A stretch of 64,000 nucleotides of DNA from positions 386,501 through 450,500 of the forward strand of contig CAUYUJ010012669.1 in assembly GCA_963575745.1 (NCBI GenBank), in the 5' to 3' direction. Positions 1-10,324 of the stretch are shown piece by piece. This DNA is from Prorocentrum cordatum (Eukaryota; Sar; Dinophyceae; Prorocentrales; Prorocentraceae). The notes below the pieces were generated by a model. The model saw only the letters and a program-made list of their open reading frames with translations. It was not told where the DNA came from and did no database searches. Position 1 is the first letter of the stretch. Every line of letters starts with the position of its first letter. The position numbers were made by a program, and so were the translations under genes.

Positions 1-1
1 C

Positions 2-202
2 GGCGCCTTCTTCATTGAGGCGACGCGGCCGGCGCTGCGTCGCGCCCGCCTCGCGGTCTTCTACAACGGCTCCGCCCCGCACAGCGCCCCGCTCTTCCTT
101 GGCCAGCTGCAGCGGGCCATCGTCGCGTCGGGCGCCCGCTCCGCCGTGGCGGCGAGGGAAGCCGCCCGCGGGGTGCGCGTCGTGAACTGGCCGTCAGGGG
201 AG
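2..202 (+). CDS. ABC-A-type transporter, extracellular-loop exon (partial)
   Basis: First visible exon of a transporter that I assign to the ABC-A subfamily (membrane lipid or sterol exporters; family knowledge). The frame opening at base 2 reads FYNGSAPHSAPLFLGQLQRA, which matches the ABC-A pattern of an aromatic-Tyr-Asn segment followed by His and a long helix just before the membrane domain. It then gives VRVVNWPSGE, resembling the conserved stretch ahead of the first membrane helix. The 5' part lies outside the window. The 3' end is uncertain: ending at 202 keeps phase 0 with the next exon and would use a GA donor, while a consensus-like GTATGT donor at 225 would leave phase 1, which does not fit the next exon. 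An in-frame stop follows at 227-229, so an intron must begin before it. Confidence 0.6.
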
Positions 203-224
203 GAAATGATATGGTCGGACCGAG

Positions 225-775
225 GTATGTGATCGAGGTCGTTTCGGGGAGGGTGCCCTGATGTTCCTCGTGCTTGTTGGTTGTTCTTGTGCATCCTGGG
301 GAGGGTACCCTAGGATGTTCTGCGGAGGGTCTCATGTTCTTGACGGATGTTATTATGCCCTAGGTCCGGCTGTACCAATGCCGCTACATTTCTCTCGTCT
401 TGGGCTTTTCGTGCCTCCTGGGAGGCCTTCGTTGCCTCTGCTGGACTCGCCCCGAAGTTTGGGTCAGACCGCACCCTGGGAGAGGTCCAGGGAGAAGCGG
501 TATTGGTACCTTTTGGCTTCCACAGGCCGCTGCCGCTGACGAAGTGGCAGCGCGAGAAGGCTCGAAAGATGGGGGGATGAACATAACTTTCGGAGCTCCG
601 CGCGGATATCTTGGATCGTCGCAGGGCCCCCCCTGGCGGCGCCTTCGGCGCCGCCCCTGACGCGCTCCTAGCGCCAGGGAGCGGGTTTCAGCGTAGATTT
701 GGGAAATCCGAGCGGGCCGTCGAAAGTTTCTGTTCATGGCGTGTTATTTTTCCTCTGAAGGCGTTCTCCTCCCAG
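225..775 (+). other. ABC-A intron 1, with dispersed repeat copies
   Basis: Non-coding between two ABC-A exons. It contains pieces also found elsewhere in the window: CGCACCCTGGGAGAGGTCC near 470-489 recurs at 5122-5141, and the CGGCGCC-rich stretch near 580-660 resembles 4480-4570. The 3' boundary is either TCCCAG|GGC at 775/776 or GAAG|GCG at 760/761. Both keep the downstream frame. Confidence 0.45.
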
Positions 776-1283
776 GGCTTCACGTTTTTCACCATGTCGC
801 TCATCGGTGCCGCTTTCCTGCCCGCCAGCGTTGCGGCGGACGCCTCGCGTGACGTCTGCGGTGGGATTGTGCGGCAGCAGCAGGTTGCGGGTGCCCCCGC
901 CTCTGTCTTTGTCGCTGCGGGGTGCGTCGCCGACACCTTGCTTGTGCTTCCCCCACTGCTCACGCAGCTCTTTTTCATCAAGGCGTTTGAGCTGGCGGTG
1001 TTCGTCGACTGCCTGAACGTCGTGGCGGTGCTGCTTGCGCTATACTCGGTGGCTTCTGTTTTGCAGGCATACGCCCTGGTCCCCAGCTTCAGGACTCCCA
1101 GCGCGGCGCAGAATGCGGCACTCGCGCTGAACGTGGGCGCTGGCTTCATCATGGGCGTCATTTGCTGGATCCTTTGCATCCCCTTCCTGGGATCCACCGC
1201 CAACAGGCTGGGGCGGGCAGTGGAGCTGCTTGGGCGCCTCTCCCCCGCCTTCAACCTGGCGAACGCCATCCTCACCATCCCCG
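776..1283 (+). CDS. ABC-A-type transporter, transmembrane-domain exon
   Basis: About 169 residues. It starts with a hydrophobic segment (TFFTMSLIGAAFLPASVAAD), a short cytosolic stretch (VRQQQVAGAPASVF) at the position of the ABC-A 'E.+.K.LQ..SG' loop, then at least four hydrophobic spans (around residues 45-65, 72-95, 115-140 and 150-165) and SPAFNLANAI, which matches the ABC-A 'P.FxLGRGLI' position. This is the membrane half that forms the substrate path. The exon ends at 1283 (codon phase 1), where a GC donor joined to the acceptor at 1760 preserves the frame (…TIPGTALPGF…). The open frame runs on to 1483, but that extension is not transporter-like. Confidence 0.62.
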
Positions 1284-1760
1284 GCGCCCGGGTGTTGACA
1301 GTCGTGCCCCTGGCCCAGGGTTCCCCCAGCCCCCAGGCCACTCTGGAGCCTCGGCTCCACAGGGCCTCGCTCAATTCTGTGCTAGCTGCCCTGAAACGAC
1401 CGTGTCGAAACGCAACACGTACCGTGTTCAAAACGTCTGGGTCAAACAAGTTTCGTGTTGGCTTCACGTATTGGCCCACTTGATCGGCGAGCGTATATCG
1501 CGCCAGACCCACGTCTTCAGTCTACGTGCTGAGCTCCGCGTGAACACGCTGCGGGTTGCGTATCGGGGCAGCTATGATTATGTGTTGTTTGGGTAGGGTT
1601 AGGACGAAGATAAATCCGTTCCAGAGCCGCGGCGCCCGATACATCATCCACAGCCGCGGAGTATCAGAGAGAATTGATTTATCCTCACCCGATGTTATCC
1701 TCGCCCTGGTTTTGTTTTAGTATTTGGGCAGCTGAGCTGCCGTGTTGTGGGCCCCCGCAG
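1284..1760 (+). other. ABC-A GC-AG intron (477 bp)
   Basis: Begins GCGCCC and ends CCCCGCAG. Removing it joins phase-1 ends and restores a continuous frame. The segment 1605-1700 (TCCGTTCCAGAG … GCCGCGGCGCCCGATACATC) is a dispersed repeat that recurs at about 11655-11780. Confidence 0.5.
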
Positions 1761-1884
1761 GCACCGCGCTGCCGGGCTTCAGCTCCGTCCACGGCCTGGA
1801 CCCTCTGGACTGGCGGGTGACCGGCGAGGCCCTGGCTGCGCTCGCCGCCAACATCGTGGCCTTCGGCTCCGTGGCTGTGCTCAG
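1761..1884 (+). CDS. ABC-A-type transporter, exon after the membrane domain
   Basis: Reads GLDPLDWRVTGEALAALAAN followed by a hydrophobic helix IVAFGSVAVL. ABC-A proteins carry 'SPLxWdvtGrNLxxmaxeg' plus a final hydrophobic helix at exactly this point, between the membrane domain and the nucleotide-binding domain, which makes this one of the clearer matches. The acceptor CCCCGCAG|GC is well supported. The 3' end is not resolved: CTCAG|GCC at 1884/1885 looks like other donors here but its phase does not match the next recognised exon, so a further small exon or another donor may be involved. Confidence 0.58.
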
Positions 1885-2115
1885 GCCGGGGCCTCCCAGA
1901 TGTGCGACGCGAGCAAACGGGCTCGACTGCGCCGACATTCGCGCGTAAGCTGCTCGCTTGAGGTCGCGCGTAAGCGCGCTCGCTTCCGGAGTGGCGTGCC
2001 GCGCTGGCGATCCGCGTAAGCCACCGCGCAAGGTCGTTGTGCCATCTCGCGTAACGCCCGATTCTTCTCGTCGCTCAAATGGGGTCTGAGTAGACAGGGT
2101 CGAAGGATTGCAGCT

Positions 2116-2243
2116 CATCGCCGATGCATCGGCGGTGGCCGATGCATCCGCGGTGCGGCTCGACGTGGAGCCCCATCTTCTCCACGCCGACGGCGTCGAT
2201 GCGTCGCCGACGCCGCCGATGATTCGCCGATGCATCGGCGATG
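2116..2243. repeat. Foldback: 19 bp perfect inverted repeat with palindromic arms
   Basis: The 19-mer at 2116-2134 (CATCGCCGATGCATCGGCG) is the exact reverse complement of 2225-2243. Each arm is also nearly self-palindromic around GATGCATC, and a third GATGCATC copy sits at 2141. The element lies inside an ABC-A intron. Confidence 0.7.
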
Positions 2244-2493
2244 CGCTGGCGAGGCAGCGCGATCCTCCGACCCCAGCTGCTCGGACCCCATCTGGGAGGC
2301 CTCTGTCAGGTCATGGGGCGGCGGCCCAAAGTTCCCGACCCGCACGGCGGCTGCGGTCGCCGCCGCGGGCGGCAGGACGCCAGGAGCTCACCGAGCGCGT
2401 TCCTCTGCTCGCGCAGTGCCTAGTCGCAAGCGTCCCGCATACACCGCAGCGGATCCACGCCATTTGTGAGTAGTTACTCTGCGAGTAGTGGAG

Positions 2494-2574
2494 CGCGCTG
2501 GTCTAGGAGCGGGCGGCCCGGTGTTCCTGACGGAGGATCCGCGTGCTCCGCCGGAGGTGCTCGAGGAGCGCCAG
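2494..2574 (+). CDS. ABC-A-type transporter, acidic linker exon (tentative)
   Basis: Reads PVFLTEDPRAPPEVLEERQ, which resembles the acidic 'dedVxxErxrv' linker that joins the membrane domain to the nucleotide-binding domain of ABC-A proteins. The 3' boundary CGCCAG|GCTTCG (GC donor) joins in phase 0 to AAG|GTC at 3215 and gives …EERQVVSELSV…. The 5' boundary is uncertain: GGAG|CGC at 2493/2494 keeps phase 0, and CTAG|GAG at 2506/2507 is the alternative. The frame stays open to a stop at 2647-2649. Support is motif position and phase only, with no catalytic residue. Confidence 0.42.
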
Positions 2575-3214
2575 GCTTCGGCCGCACGCAAGAGTGGTCC
2601 TTTCGCCAGAGTGGCCTCTGCTGCGCGGCCTCTCAGGGGCGTTGCGTAAATGAGGGCGGGGGGGGGGGATGAATGGGGGGGATCAAGGAAGGTAGACGTT
2701 TTCGTGCACTTTGGGAGCCCGAAGGGCTCTGTGGGGCCCAACAGGGGCACGAAAGGTGAACGTGTCTTTGCCCCCCTGTTTATCGCCCCCCCATTAAGCA
2801 ATGCCCATTCTTTGGGGGGGTGCCAATCCCAGGCATGCAGGCCGCCAATAATTGTCGCATCGCGTGCACTGGCCAGCAGGCCTGACATCAGAGGCCACTC
2901 TTGCCTCCAGGGCCGCTCCTGCGCGCAGCCGCCAGGCGACCGAGCGGGAGCTGCAGCCAGGCCGCGCAGCCGCAGATAGCGCGGCACTGGTCGTGAGCGC
3001 AGTGTCTGCTGATCACGCGACTGGCGATCACAGATCGCACTGGTCGGGGAATCGCGTGATTGCCGCTCACGTGATCTGTTAGGGTTTATCACGCGATCGT
3101 CCGAGATTGAATGCGGGATCGGTCCATGATCGGTGAAGTAGCCATCGTGATCGGGGCTGCAATTAGATCGCTCGATCGGAAGGTGATCGACCGAGTGATC
3201 AACTAGACACTAAG
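2575..3214 (+). other. ABC-A GC-AG intron (640 bp), GATC-rich
   Basis: Starts GCTTCG and ends ACTAAG, with AGG at both exon junctions. The stretch 2640-2680 is G-rich. 3000-3200 is dense in GATC-containing short inverted repeats. No coding signal was seen. Confidence 0.45.
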
Positions 3215-3354
3215 GTCGTTAGCGAGCTCTCCGTGTCCTTCCTCCGCGGCGGCGGCCGCGCCTGCGGCTCGCGGTGCTGCGGCTGGCGCGCCTGCGAGGA
3301 GCAGCCTGCGCTCGGGCCGCTGTCGCTGGTGGTGCCGCGCGGCGCCGTGCTCGG
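3215..3354 (+). CDS. ABC-A-type transporter, start of nucleotide-binding domain
   Basis: Reads VVSELSVSFLRGGG, a Cys-rich insert, then PALGPLSLVVPRGAVLGLL. In ABC ATPases this is the A-loop/β1 region ('nLsKxYrggg…av.glsl.vprGevlGLLG') immediately before Walker A. The exon stops inside a Gly codon at 3354, and the continuation 'LGVSGSGK' comes from the next exon. The direct repeat GGCTGCTGG lies across both junctions, so the exact cut is ambiguous within it. Exon end at 3354 with a GC donor and AG acceptor gives the correct frame. Confidence 0.6.
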
Positions 3355-4122
3355 GCTGCTGGAAGAAGGGTAACTGTGTACGTGCGTTGATGCTGGCCAG
3401 GCCCACACTGGGGATGCATTGTACAGCATACTCGGAGAAGGGCGAGATCATACGCCGGTAGTTGGCCTTCGGGGGGCCCCTCGTCGCCATGGCTGGACGC
3501 AGCTTGGAAAACTGGTGGATCTGGACCCCGGGATGGGAGTCTGGGGACCGATTTTGAGCTGCCGTGGTCTCACCTCGCCCTGCTTTGACATGCCGACGCG
3601 GCATCGACCCCGCCGCGGGCGTTGAAGGTTGACCGCAGCCAGTGGCTCAGAATCCACTGGCATGGCGGAACGTCCAACGTGAAACGATCCGCGCGGTGTC
3701 AGAAGCCAGCGCCAGAGGTCGTCACGACACGAGTTTGCCGCGCACGTGCAACGATCTTGGCGAGGCCACCCTGGGCCGACGAACGGCGCATACGACTCAA
3801 GGGAGGACAAGCCACCCCGACCCCCATACTTTGCGTCTACTAACCGGCCGGCCCTGTTCGGCTCCTCGCGCTCACCTAACGGCTTCGCTTGCCGGACTGC
3901 TTATTATAAGGGACGGTTTTCCGCTCTGTAGCTCGCCTCGTCTTGCGGTCGTCCATTCCCATGTCTGCGAGCCTCTCCTCTTCCAGAGCCTGCGTCTCCA
4001 GGCCCAGGATCGGTGCACACGAACTCCATCGTCGGCCAGGAAGGCTGATGTGCACCCCACGCGGGGCCCAGAAGGTGCCTGGGCCCAGGATCGTTGCACG
4101 TGCTCAGCTCTCTCGGCCCGAG
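3355..4122 (+). other. ABC-A GC-AG intron (768 bp)
   Basis: Begins GCTGCTGG and ends GGCCCGAG, and the same GGCTGCTGG is present at both ends. 3600-3700 shares sequence with about 12040-12110 (CGCGGTGTCAGAA and flanks), so it holds a dispersed repeat. Confidence 0.5.
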
Positions 4123-4285
4123 GCTGCTGGGCGTGTCCGGCAGCGGCAAGTCAGTGGCCCTCCGCTGCCTGGCGGGCGCCCTGCCGGCGGAGGCCGCCGT
4201 GCGCGGCTCGGCCAGGTTATGCGGCCGGGCGCTGCTGGGCCGAGCTCGGCGCCGACAGGCAGGCGAGGCGGGCTGGTGCCCGCAG
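4123..4285 (+). CDS. ABC-A-type transporter, Walker A exon
   Basis: Encodes LLGVSGSGKSVALRCLAGAL. GVSGSGKS fits the Walker A consensus GxxGxGK(S/T) and includes the catalytic Lys and phosphate-binding Ser. It is followed by a region corresponding to the first β-strands of the ATPase core and by AGWCPQ, the Q-loop position, where ABC-A proteins have 'xGYCPQ'. The exon ends exactly at the Q-loop Gln codon (CAG, 4283-4285), and the next exon supplies DNQLSPGLTV. This subdomain binds ATP and couples hydrolysis to the membrane half. The canonical ABC-A Walker A is GxNGAGK(S/T), so Ser-Gly-Ser is a mild departure. Confidence 0.7.
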
Positions 4286-5683
4286 GACGTGGGGCCGGGT
4301 GCTGCCAAATTGCCAGCTTGAAACATATCCCTATCCCTATGTTTGGCATCACCTTCTCTCGGTGCCGATCTTATGAATTGAGGGCACGCCCCTAAGATCG
4401 TTATCGTCCTGGGCTTGCCGATCTTAGGGATGAGGCTGGTCACCAAAGATGTCCCACTAAGCTCGAAGAATAAAATCGACTTCCACATAATTTCTAGGAG
4501 CTCTACGCGGGTGTCTCGGATCGGCGTTGGGCCCCTCCGGCGGCGCCTCTGGCGCCGCACCCCCCGCCCTTGGCTCGCTCCGCGCGCGAAGGAGGGGGAT
4601 GGACGGGTGGTCCAGCGCCGGTCCAGGAAATCCGCACGGACCTCCGAACAATTACGTGTATGCAGTTCATTGGTTCCTCGAGCCAGGGCCTCGGGTGCTG
4701 CCAAAGTGTTCTCCCAGACCCCCTCGCGGAGTGAAAGATTCTCGGTGACTTAGGTTTTCTGTGTTTTTTGCTGGTTATGGGGCATTGTTAAACACAAATA
4801 TTATGGCAAGCTTACTTGCACGGGGGGTGGCGTGGTCAGGCCTGGAAGGAAATCTGGACTTCACGCAAGCCAGGACTCGCTTGCACGCCTTCTCGACCCA
4901 GCTCTGCTTGAATTTTCGACCTCTGGGGGCCTTCGCTGCAGCCCGGGACAGTACAACAATTATGCATGATGACAAAACAGTCCCAGGGAATGGGTCGAGA
5001 CCTCTGTGGGTCCTCGGTGTGAATCCATCACGACGCTGGGGGACCGGGGATACCTATACCGCTGCTCTTTCTGGAGAGCCCTCGTCGTCACGGCTGGATT
5101 ATCTGTGAGATTCTGGCCAGAGCGCACCCTGGGAGAGGTCCGTGGGGTGGTTGTGTCGGTACCTTTTTGACTTGTCAGTTCACAACAGTGTTCCCAGCCC
5201 TAGGAGCCCCCAGGATTCTCTGGGGAGGCCCAGGTCGCCTCCAGACCACCCCTCACGAGGCCCAGAGGCCTAGAGGGCCTGGGGGGCTCCAACTATGGCG
5301 CGAACAGCTGGGGGCACCTCGGTCCAGGACCACTTCTAGCAATCCAGCAGGGGGGGCTGATGATCCTCAGGACTGGTGCTGACCCATTTTGTGTTGACCC
5401 CGCTCAGGCCCACCAAAAGCACGCAGCCTGTGTCGGCCCTCCCTGTCCCTCCGTGCACCATGCTGAGGGGCCTCGGTGGGAAAGCGCACGCTGGCACTAG
5501 CACCACGTTCTGAAGATCAGCGAGGGGCGTCTGGGGGCAGCGGAGGGATGGGAGGGGGGCGGGCGCGGACTTACCCCCCCTCGGTCCTGCCGCGGCTCCC
5601 GCTCCGCGGGCTGGTCGGCTCGATGGCATCCGTTGGCCAGACGCCGATCCGCGCCATGGGTGCACTGCCGTCCACTCTTCTTA

Positions 5684-6747
5684 TTCCCAACCCTCCTTGG
5701 TTGGGTATTCGTTTTGAATAGAGCAGTGTGGTCTCCACTCCTTCCTTCCTTCCCGCCTCCCTCTTGCCTCCTCCTGTCTTGCCTGCGGGGGGTTGCGATC
5801 TGTGAACCTGTCGCCACTTTCGAGGCCTGCTGGGGGGCCCAGCACAGTGACGCCACACGCAGATTCAAATTAGACCTCGCCATCCCTGGAGGGGGGCTGC
5901 GATCTGTGAAACTGCCGCCACTTTCGAGGCCTGCTGGGGGGCCCAGCACAGTGACGCCACACGCAGATTCAAATCAGACCTCGCCATCCCTGGAGGGGGG
6001 CTGCGATCTGTGAAACCGTCGCCACTTTCGAGGCTTGCTGGGGGGCCCAGCACAGTGACGCCACACGCAGATTCAAATTAGACCTCGCCATCCCTGGGGG
6101 GCTGCGATCTGTGAAACTGTCGCCACTTTCGAGGCCTGCTGGGAGGACCAGCACAGTGACGCCACACGCAGATTCAAATTAGACCTCGCCATCCCTGGGG
6201 GGCTACTTTCGAGGCCTGCTGGGGGGCCCAGCACAGTGATGCCACACGCAGATTCAAATTAGACCTCGCCATCCCTGGGGGGCTGCGATCTGTGAAACTG
6301 TCGCCACTTTCGAGGCCTGCTGGGGGGCCCAGCACAGTGACGCCACACGCAGATTCAAATTAGACCTCGCCATCCCTGGGGGGCTGCGATCTGTGAAACT
6401 GTCGCCACTTTCGAGGCCTGCTGGGGGGCCCAGCACAGTGACGCCACACGCAGATTCAAATTAGACCTCGCCATCCCTGGGGGGCTGCGATCTGTGAAGC
6501 TGTCGCCACTTTCGAGGCCTGCTGGGGGGCTGACGCCACGCGCGGACCCAACTTAGACCTCACCATCCCTGGGGGGCTGCGATCTGAGATCCCCGCTTTT
6601 GAAGTGTCTAGGGGTGCTCAGGGATTGTAGCTAACGTCTGCAGACATATGTAACCCTCGCTCCGTCATCGCCCCCTTATAAAGAGTCCTAAACTATTTGC
6701 GCTCCGCGTTTGCGCAGGGGTTGGGTACGTCGCCAGGTTTTTTTTGT
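5684..6747 (+). repeat. Repeat cassette X: conserved ends around a ~102 bp tandem array
   Basis: Starts CCCAACCCTCCTTGG … CGTTTTGAA and a CT/TTCC-rich stretch, and ends GGTTGGGTACGTCGCCAGG with a T-run. Both ends match cassette A, which follows directly. The core (5784-6590) is about 8 copies of a 101-104 bp unit beginning TGCGATCTGTGAAACTGTCG, with starts near 5794, 5898, 6002, 6103, 6283, 6384, 6486 and 6579, plus one copy near 6203 missing its first ~20 bp. Open frames through the array are by-products of the repeat. Confidence 0.72.
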
Positions 6748-8380
6748 TCCCAACCATCCTGTGGTGTTGGGCACTCGTTTTGAAGAAACGGTGCCCCGCG
6801 TCTCTCCTTCCTTCCTTCCTTCCTCCTCCCCCTCCCCCTCCTCTCTCATCCCTCCTCCCTCCTCCCCCTCCTTGCCTCTGCTCTCGGCACACCTCTCACA
6901 CGTTTCGTGGCCCCATAGGGAGCTCCACCGAAGGCCCCTCTGAGGGTGTTCGCATGCGGTCCCCCCACCCAGGGCAGCGTTTCGTGGCCCCATCAGGAGC
7001 TCTACCGAAGGCCCCACTGGGAGTGTTCGCAGTCGGTTCCCCCGCCCAGGGCAGCATTTCGTGGCCCCATAGGGAGCTCCACCGAAGGCCCCACTGGTGG
7101 TGTTCGCATGCTGTTCCCCCACCCAGGGCAGCGCTTCGTGGCCCCATAAGGGGGCTCCACCGAAGGCCCCACTGGGAGTGTTCGCATGCGGTTCCCCCGC
7201 CCAGGGCAGCGTTTCGCGGCCCCATAGGGAGCTCCACCGAAGGCCCCAGTGGGGGTGTTCGCATGCTGTTCCCCCACCCAGGGCAGCGCTCCTCAGTTTG
7301 GGGTGTTCGCATGCTGTTCCCCCACCCAGGGCAGCGTTGTGGCCCTATCGGGAGCTCCACCGAATGCCCCAGTGGGGGTGTTCGCATGCGGTTCCCCTAC
7401 CCAGGGCAGCGGTTCGTGGCCCCATAGGGGACTCAATCGAAGGCCCCAGCGGGGGGGGGGAGCGCACGCGGTTCCCCCACCCAGGGCAGCGTGTCGTGGC
7501 CCTATAGGAAACTCCACCGAAGGCCCCAGTGGCTGCTCTCGCATGCGGTTCTCCCAGCCAGGGCAGCGCTTCGTGGCCCCACAGGGAGCTCCACCGAAGG
7601 CCCCAGTGGCCCCACCGAAGGCCCCAGTGGCGCAGTTCGCATGCGGTTCCCCCACCCAGGGCAGCTTTCGTGGCCCCATAGGGAGCTCCACCGAAGGCCC
7701 CAGCGGCGCAGTTCGCATGCGGTCCCCCCCCCCCCAGGGCAGCGCTTCGTGGCCCCATTGGGAGTTCCACCGAAGGCACCAGTGGCGCAGTTCGCATACG
7801 GTTCCCCCACCCAGGGCAGCGTTTCGTGGCCCTATAGGGAGCTCCACCGAAGGCCCCAGTGGCGCAGTTCGCATGCGGTTCCCCACCCAGGGCAGCGCTT
7901 CGTGGCCCCATAGGGAGTTCCACCGAAGGCCCCAGTGGCGCAATTCGCATGCGGTTCCCAAACCCAGGGCAGCGCTTTGTGGCCCCATAGGGAGTTCCAC
8001 CGAGGGCCCCAGTGGCGCAGTTCGCATACGGTTCCCCCACCCGAGGCAGCGCTTCGTGGCCCTATCGGGAGCTCCACCGAAGGCCCCAGTGGCGCAGTTC
8101 GCATGCGGTTCCCCACCCAGGGCAGCGTTTCGTGGCCCCATAGGGGGTTCCACTGAAGGCCCCAGTGGCGCAGTTCGCATGCGGTTCCCCCACCCAGGGC
8201 AGCGCTTCGTGGCCCCATAGGGAGCTCCACCGAAGGCCCGCCGCAGTGGCGCAGTTCGCATGCGGTTCCCCCGCCCAAGGCAGCATTTCGTGGCCCCGTA
8301 GGGAGCCCCACCGAAAGCGGCACCCACAACGCGTTACGAACAATTGCTGATGGTTGGGTCCTTCGCCCGGATTTTTGTTT
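6748..8380 (+). repeat. Repeat cassette A: same ends, ~77 bp tandem array (about 19 copies)
   Basis: The left end CCCAACCATCCTGTGG … CGTTTTGAAG is followed by a pyrimidine-rich stretch. The core (about 6900-8310) repeats TTCGTGGCCCCATAGGGAG plus GCTCCACCGAAGGCCCCAG about every 77 bp. The right end is ATGGTTGGGTCCTTCGCC plus a T-rich tail. The terminal CCCAACCAT and ATGGTTGGG are inverted copies of each other. The same core unit and ends recur at 44255-44601 and, reversed, at 56741-57202. Long ORFs on both strands here (for example 7249-8220 and 7293-8327) are treated as artefacts of a stop-poor tandem repeat. Confidence 0.75.
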
Positions 8381-8384
8381 TGGT

Positions 8385-8386
<2 letters not shown>

Positions 8387-8424
<38 letters not shown>

Positions 8425-8425
8425 G

Positions 8426-8456
<31 letters not shown>

Positions 8457-8462
8457 CCCCTT
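8387..8462. repeat. (CT)n microsatellite
   Basis: Nearly pure CT repeat directly after cassette A. 8463-8720 has no recognisable gene. Confidence 0.9.
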
Positions 8463-8723
8463 TCTCTCTTTCACGACCGCGCACCTGTACGGCCGGGGGG
8501 GGGCGAGCCGGGCAGCCTTCTGACGAGGCAGCTGGGAGTTGGGGCTTCACGGGAGGCATCGGTTCATATCTGTGGAGGCTTCTGGGGAGGCCCTTTTTTT
8601 GTGGGGGGAATCGGCAAAGACACATATTATCGTCAACCCTCAGGAAAATATCGAAAGTATGGGAAGTGAACGGGGAGACGACAATACAAAACAAATAGTT
8701 GAGATACAGATGTGTGTATATAT

Positions 8724-8880
8724 ACATACACATATATATATATATATATATAGATGTATCAAAAAATATATACATACGTGTGTATATACATGTATGTATG
8801 TATGTATGCATGCATGTATGTATGTATGTATGTATGTATGTATGTATGTATGTATGTTTGTATGTATGTATGTATGTATG

Positions 8881-8911
<31 letters not shown>

Positions 8912-8938
8912 GATTGGATGCGTGTGTATATATATATA
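8724..8938. repeat. (TA)n and (GTAT)n microsatellites
   Basis: A TA run near 8732-8752, then about 28 copies of GTAT between 8789 and 8910 with a few variant units, then another short TA run. Long open frames here encode only short-period Tyr/Val/Cys peptides. Confidence 0.9.
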
Positions 8939-8957
8939 TGGTCGCCCCCCCACTTGT

Positions 8958-9108
8958 GATCATACATCATCCTCCTCCTCTGCCTCTTCTTCCTCCTCAT
9001 CCTCCTCCTCATCCTCCTCCTCTTCCTTCCTCCTCCTCCTCCTATGACCGCGCCGCCGTCTCCTCCTCCTCATCCTCCTTCTCCCCCTGCTCCTCCCCCT
9101 CTCTCTTC

Positions 9109-9141
<33 letters not shown>

Positions 9142-9150
9142 GCTCTTTCT
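8958..9150. repeat. CCT/CTCAT-rich and (CT)n low-complexity tract
   Basis: Pyrimidine-only stretch made of TCC, TCAT and CT repeats, with no gene. Confidence 0.85.
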
Positions 9151-9194
9151 GTCTTTCTGTTTCCCATTCTCGGGACTTCTGCCGTTGCAAAACG

Positions 9195-10320
9195 TTGTGT
9201 TTCCAGATTTTCCAGATTTTCCAGATCTCCCCAGAGACTACCCTGGTGAAAAACCATGTGTTTTCCAGATGTTCCAGATTTTCCAGATCTCTGCAGAGGC
9301 CCCCCCGGTGAAAAACATTGTGCTTTCCAGATTTCCCAGATATTCCAGATCTCCCCAGAGATTACACAGGTGAAACACCATGTGTTTTCAGATTTTCCAG
9401 ATGTTCTAGATCTTCCCAGAGAGTACCTTGGTGAAAAACCTGGTGTTTTCCAGATTTCCCTGATCTCCCCAGAGACTCCCCTGATGAAAAACCGTGTGTG
9501 TTTCCAGATTTCCAGATCTCCCCAGAGACTACCCTGGTGTAACGCATTGTGTTTTCCATATGTTCCAGCAGATCTCCCCGGGGACTCCCCTGGCGAAAAA
9601 CCATGTGTGTTTTCCAAATTTTCCGGATTCTCCAGATCTCCCCAGAGACTCCCCTGGTGAAAAACGATGTTTTTTTCCAGATTTTCAGATTTCCCATATT
9701 TTTCCAGCAATTTCGGTGCAAGCCCAGGGCAGTCTCTGGAAATATATGGAAAATCTGAAAAATCTGGAAAACATAGTGTTTTTCACCAGGGGAGTCCCCG
9801 GGGAGAGTTGGGACATTTGGGAAATATGGAAAACACAATGTTTTTCACCAGTGTAGTCTCTGGGGAGATCTGGAATATCTGGAAAATCTTGAAAACAAAT
9901 TGTTTTTCACCAGGGTTGTATTTCGGGAGATTTGGAAAAATTTGAAGATGTAGAAAGCACATCGTTTTGCACCAGGGGGGTCTCTGGGGAGATCTGGAGA
10001 ATCCGGAAAATTTAGAAACACACACGATTTTTCACCAGGGGAGTCTCCCGGGATATTTGGAATATTTGGAAAATCTCGAAAATAAATGTTTTTCACCAAG
10101 GTAGTTTCTGGGAAGATTTGGAAAATCTGGAAAACACCAGGTTTTTCACCATGGTAGTCTCTGGGGAGATTTGGAACATCTGGAAAACACATATTTTTTC
10201 ACCAGGGGAGTCTCTGGGGAGATCTGGGAAGATTTGGAAAATCTAGAAAACACATGGTTTTTCACCAGGGTAGTCCCTGGGGAGATCTGGGAAATTTGGA
10301 AAATTTGGAAGACACAACAT
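9195..10320. repeat. 1.1 kb inverted array of a ~60 bp repeat (head-to-head)
   Basis: 9195-9720 holds about 8 copies of a unit with TTTTCCAGATCTCCCCAGAG … CCTGGTGAAAAACCATGTG. From about 9725 to 10320 the same unit appears about 9 times as its reverse complement (TTTTTCACCAGGGTAGTCTC … GGGGAGATCTGG). The switch point is near 9715-9735. Spacing ranges from about 50 to 63 bp and the copies are diverged. The whole could fold into a long imperfect hairpin. Confidence 0.85.
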
Positions 10321-10324
10321 TCTG

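Noticed and set aside
6900-8310. CRISPR-like regular repeats
   Set aside because: Repeats are contiguous and diverged, with no unique spacers, in a eukaryotic context.
7249-8327. Long ORFs on both strands (323 and 344 codons)
   Set aside because: They translate a ~77 bp tandem repeat in several frames at once, and the same peptide phrases recur. Typical of stop-poor satellites, not genes.
8690-8960. ORFs of Tyr/Val/Cys or Ile/His/Thr repeats
   Set aside because: Direct translation of the GTAT microsatellite.
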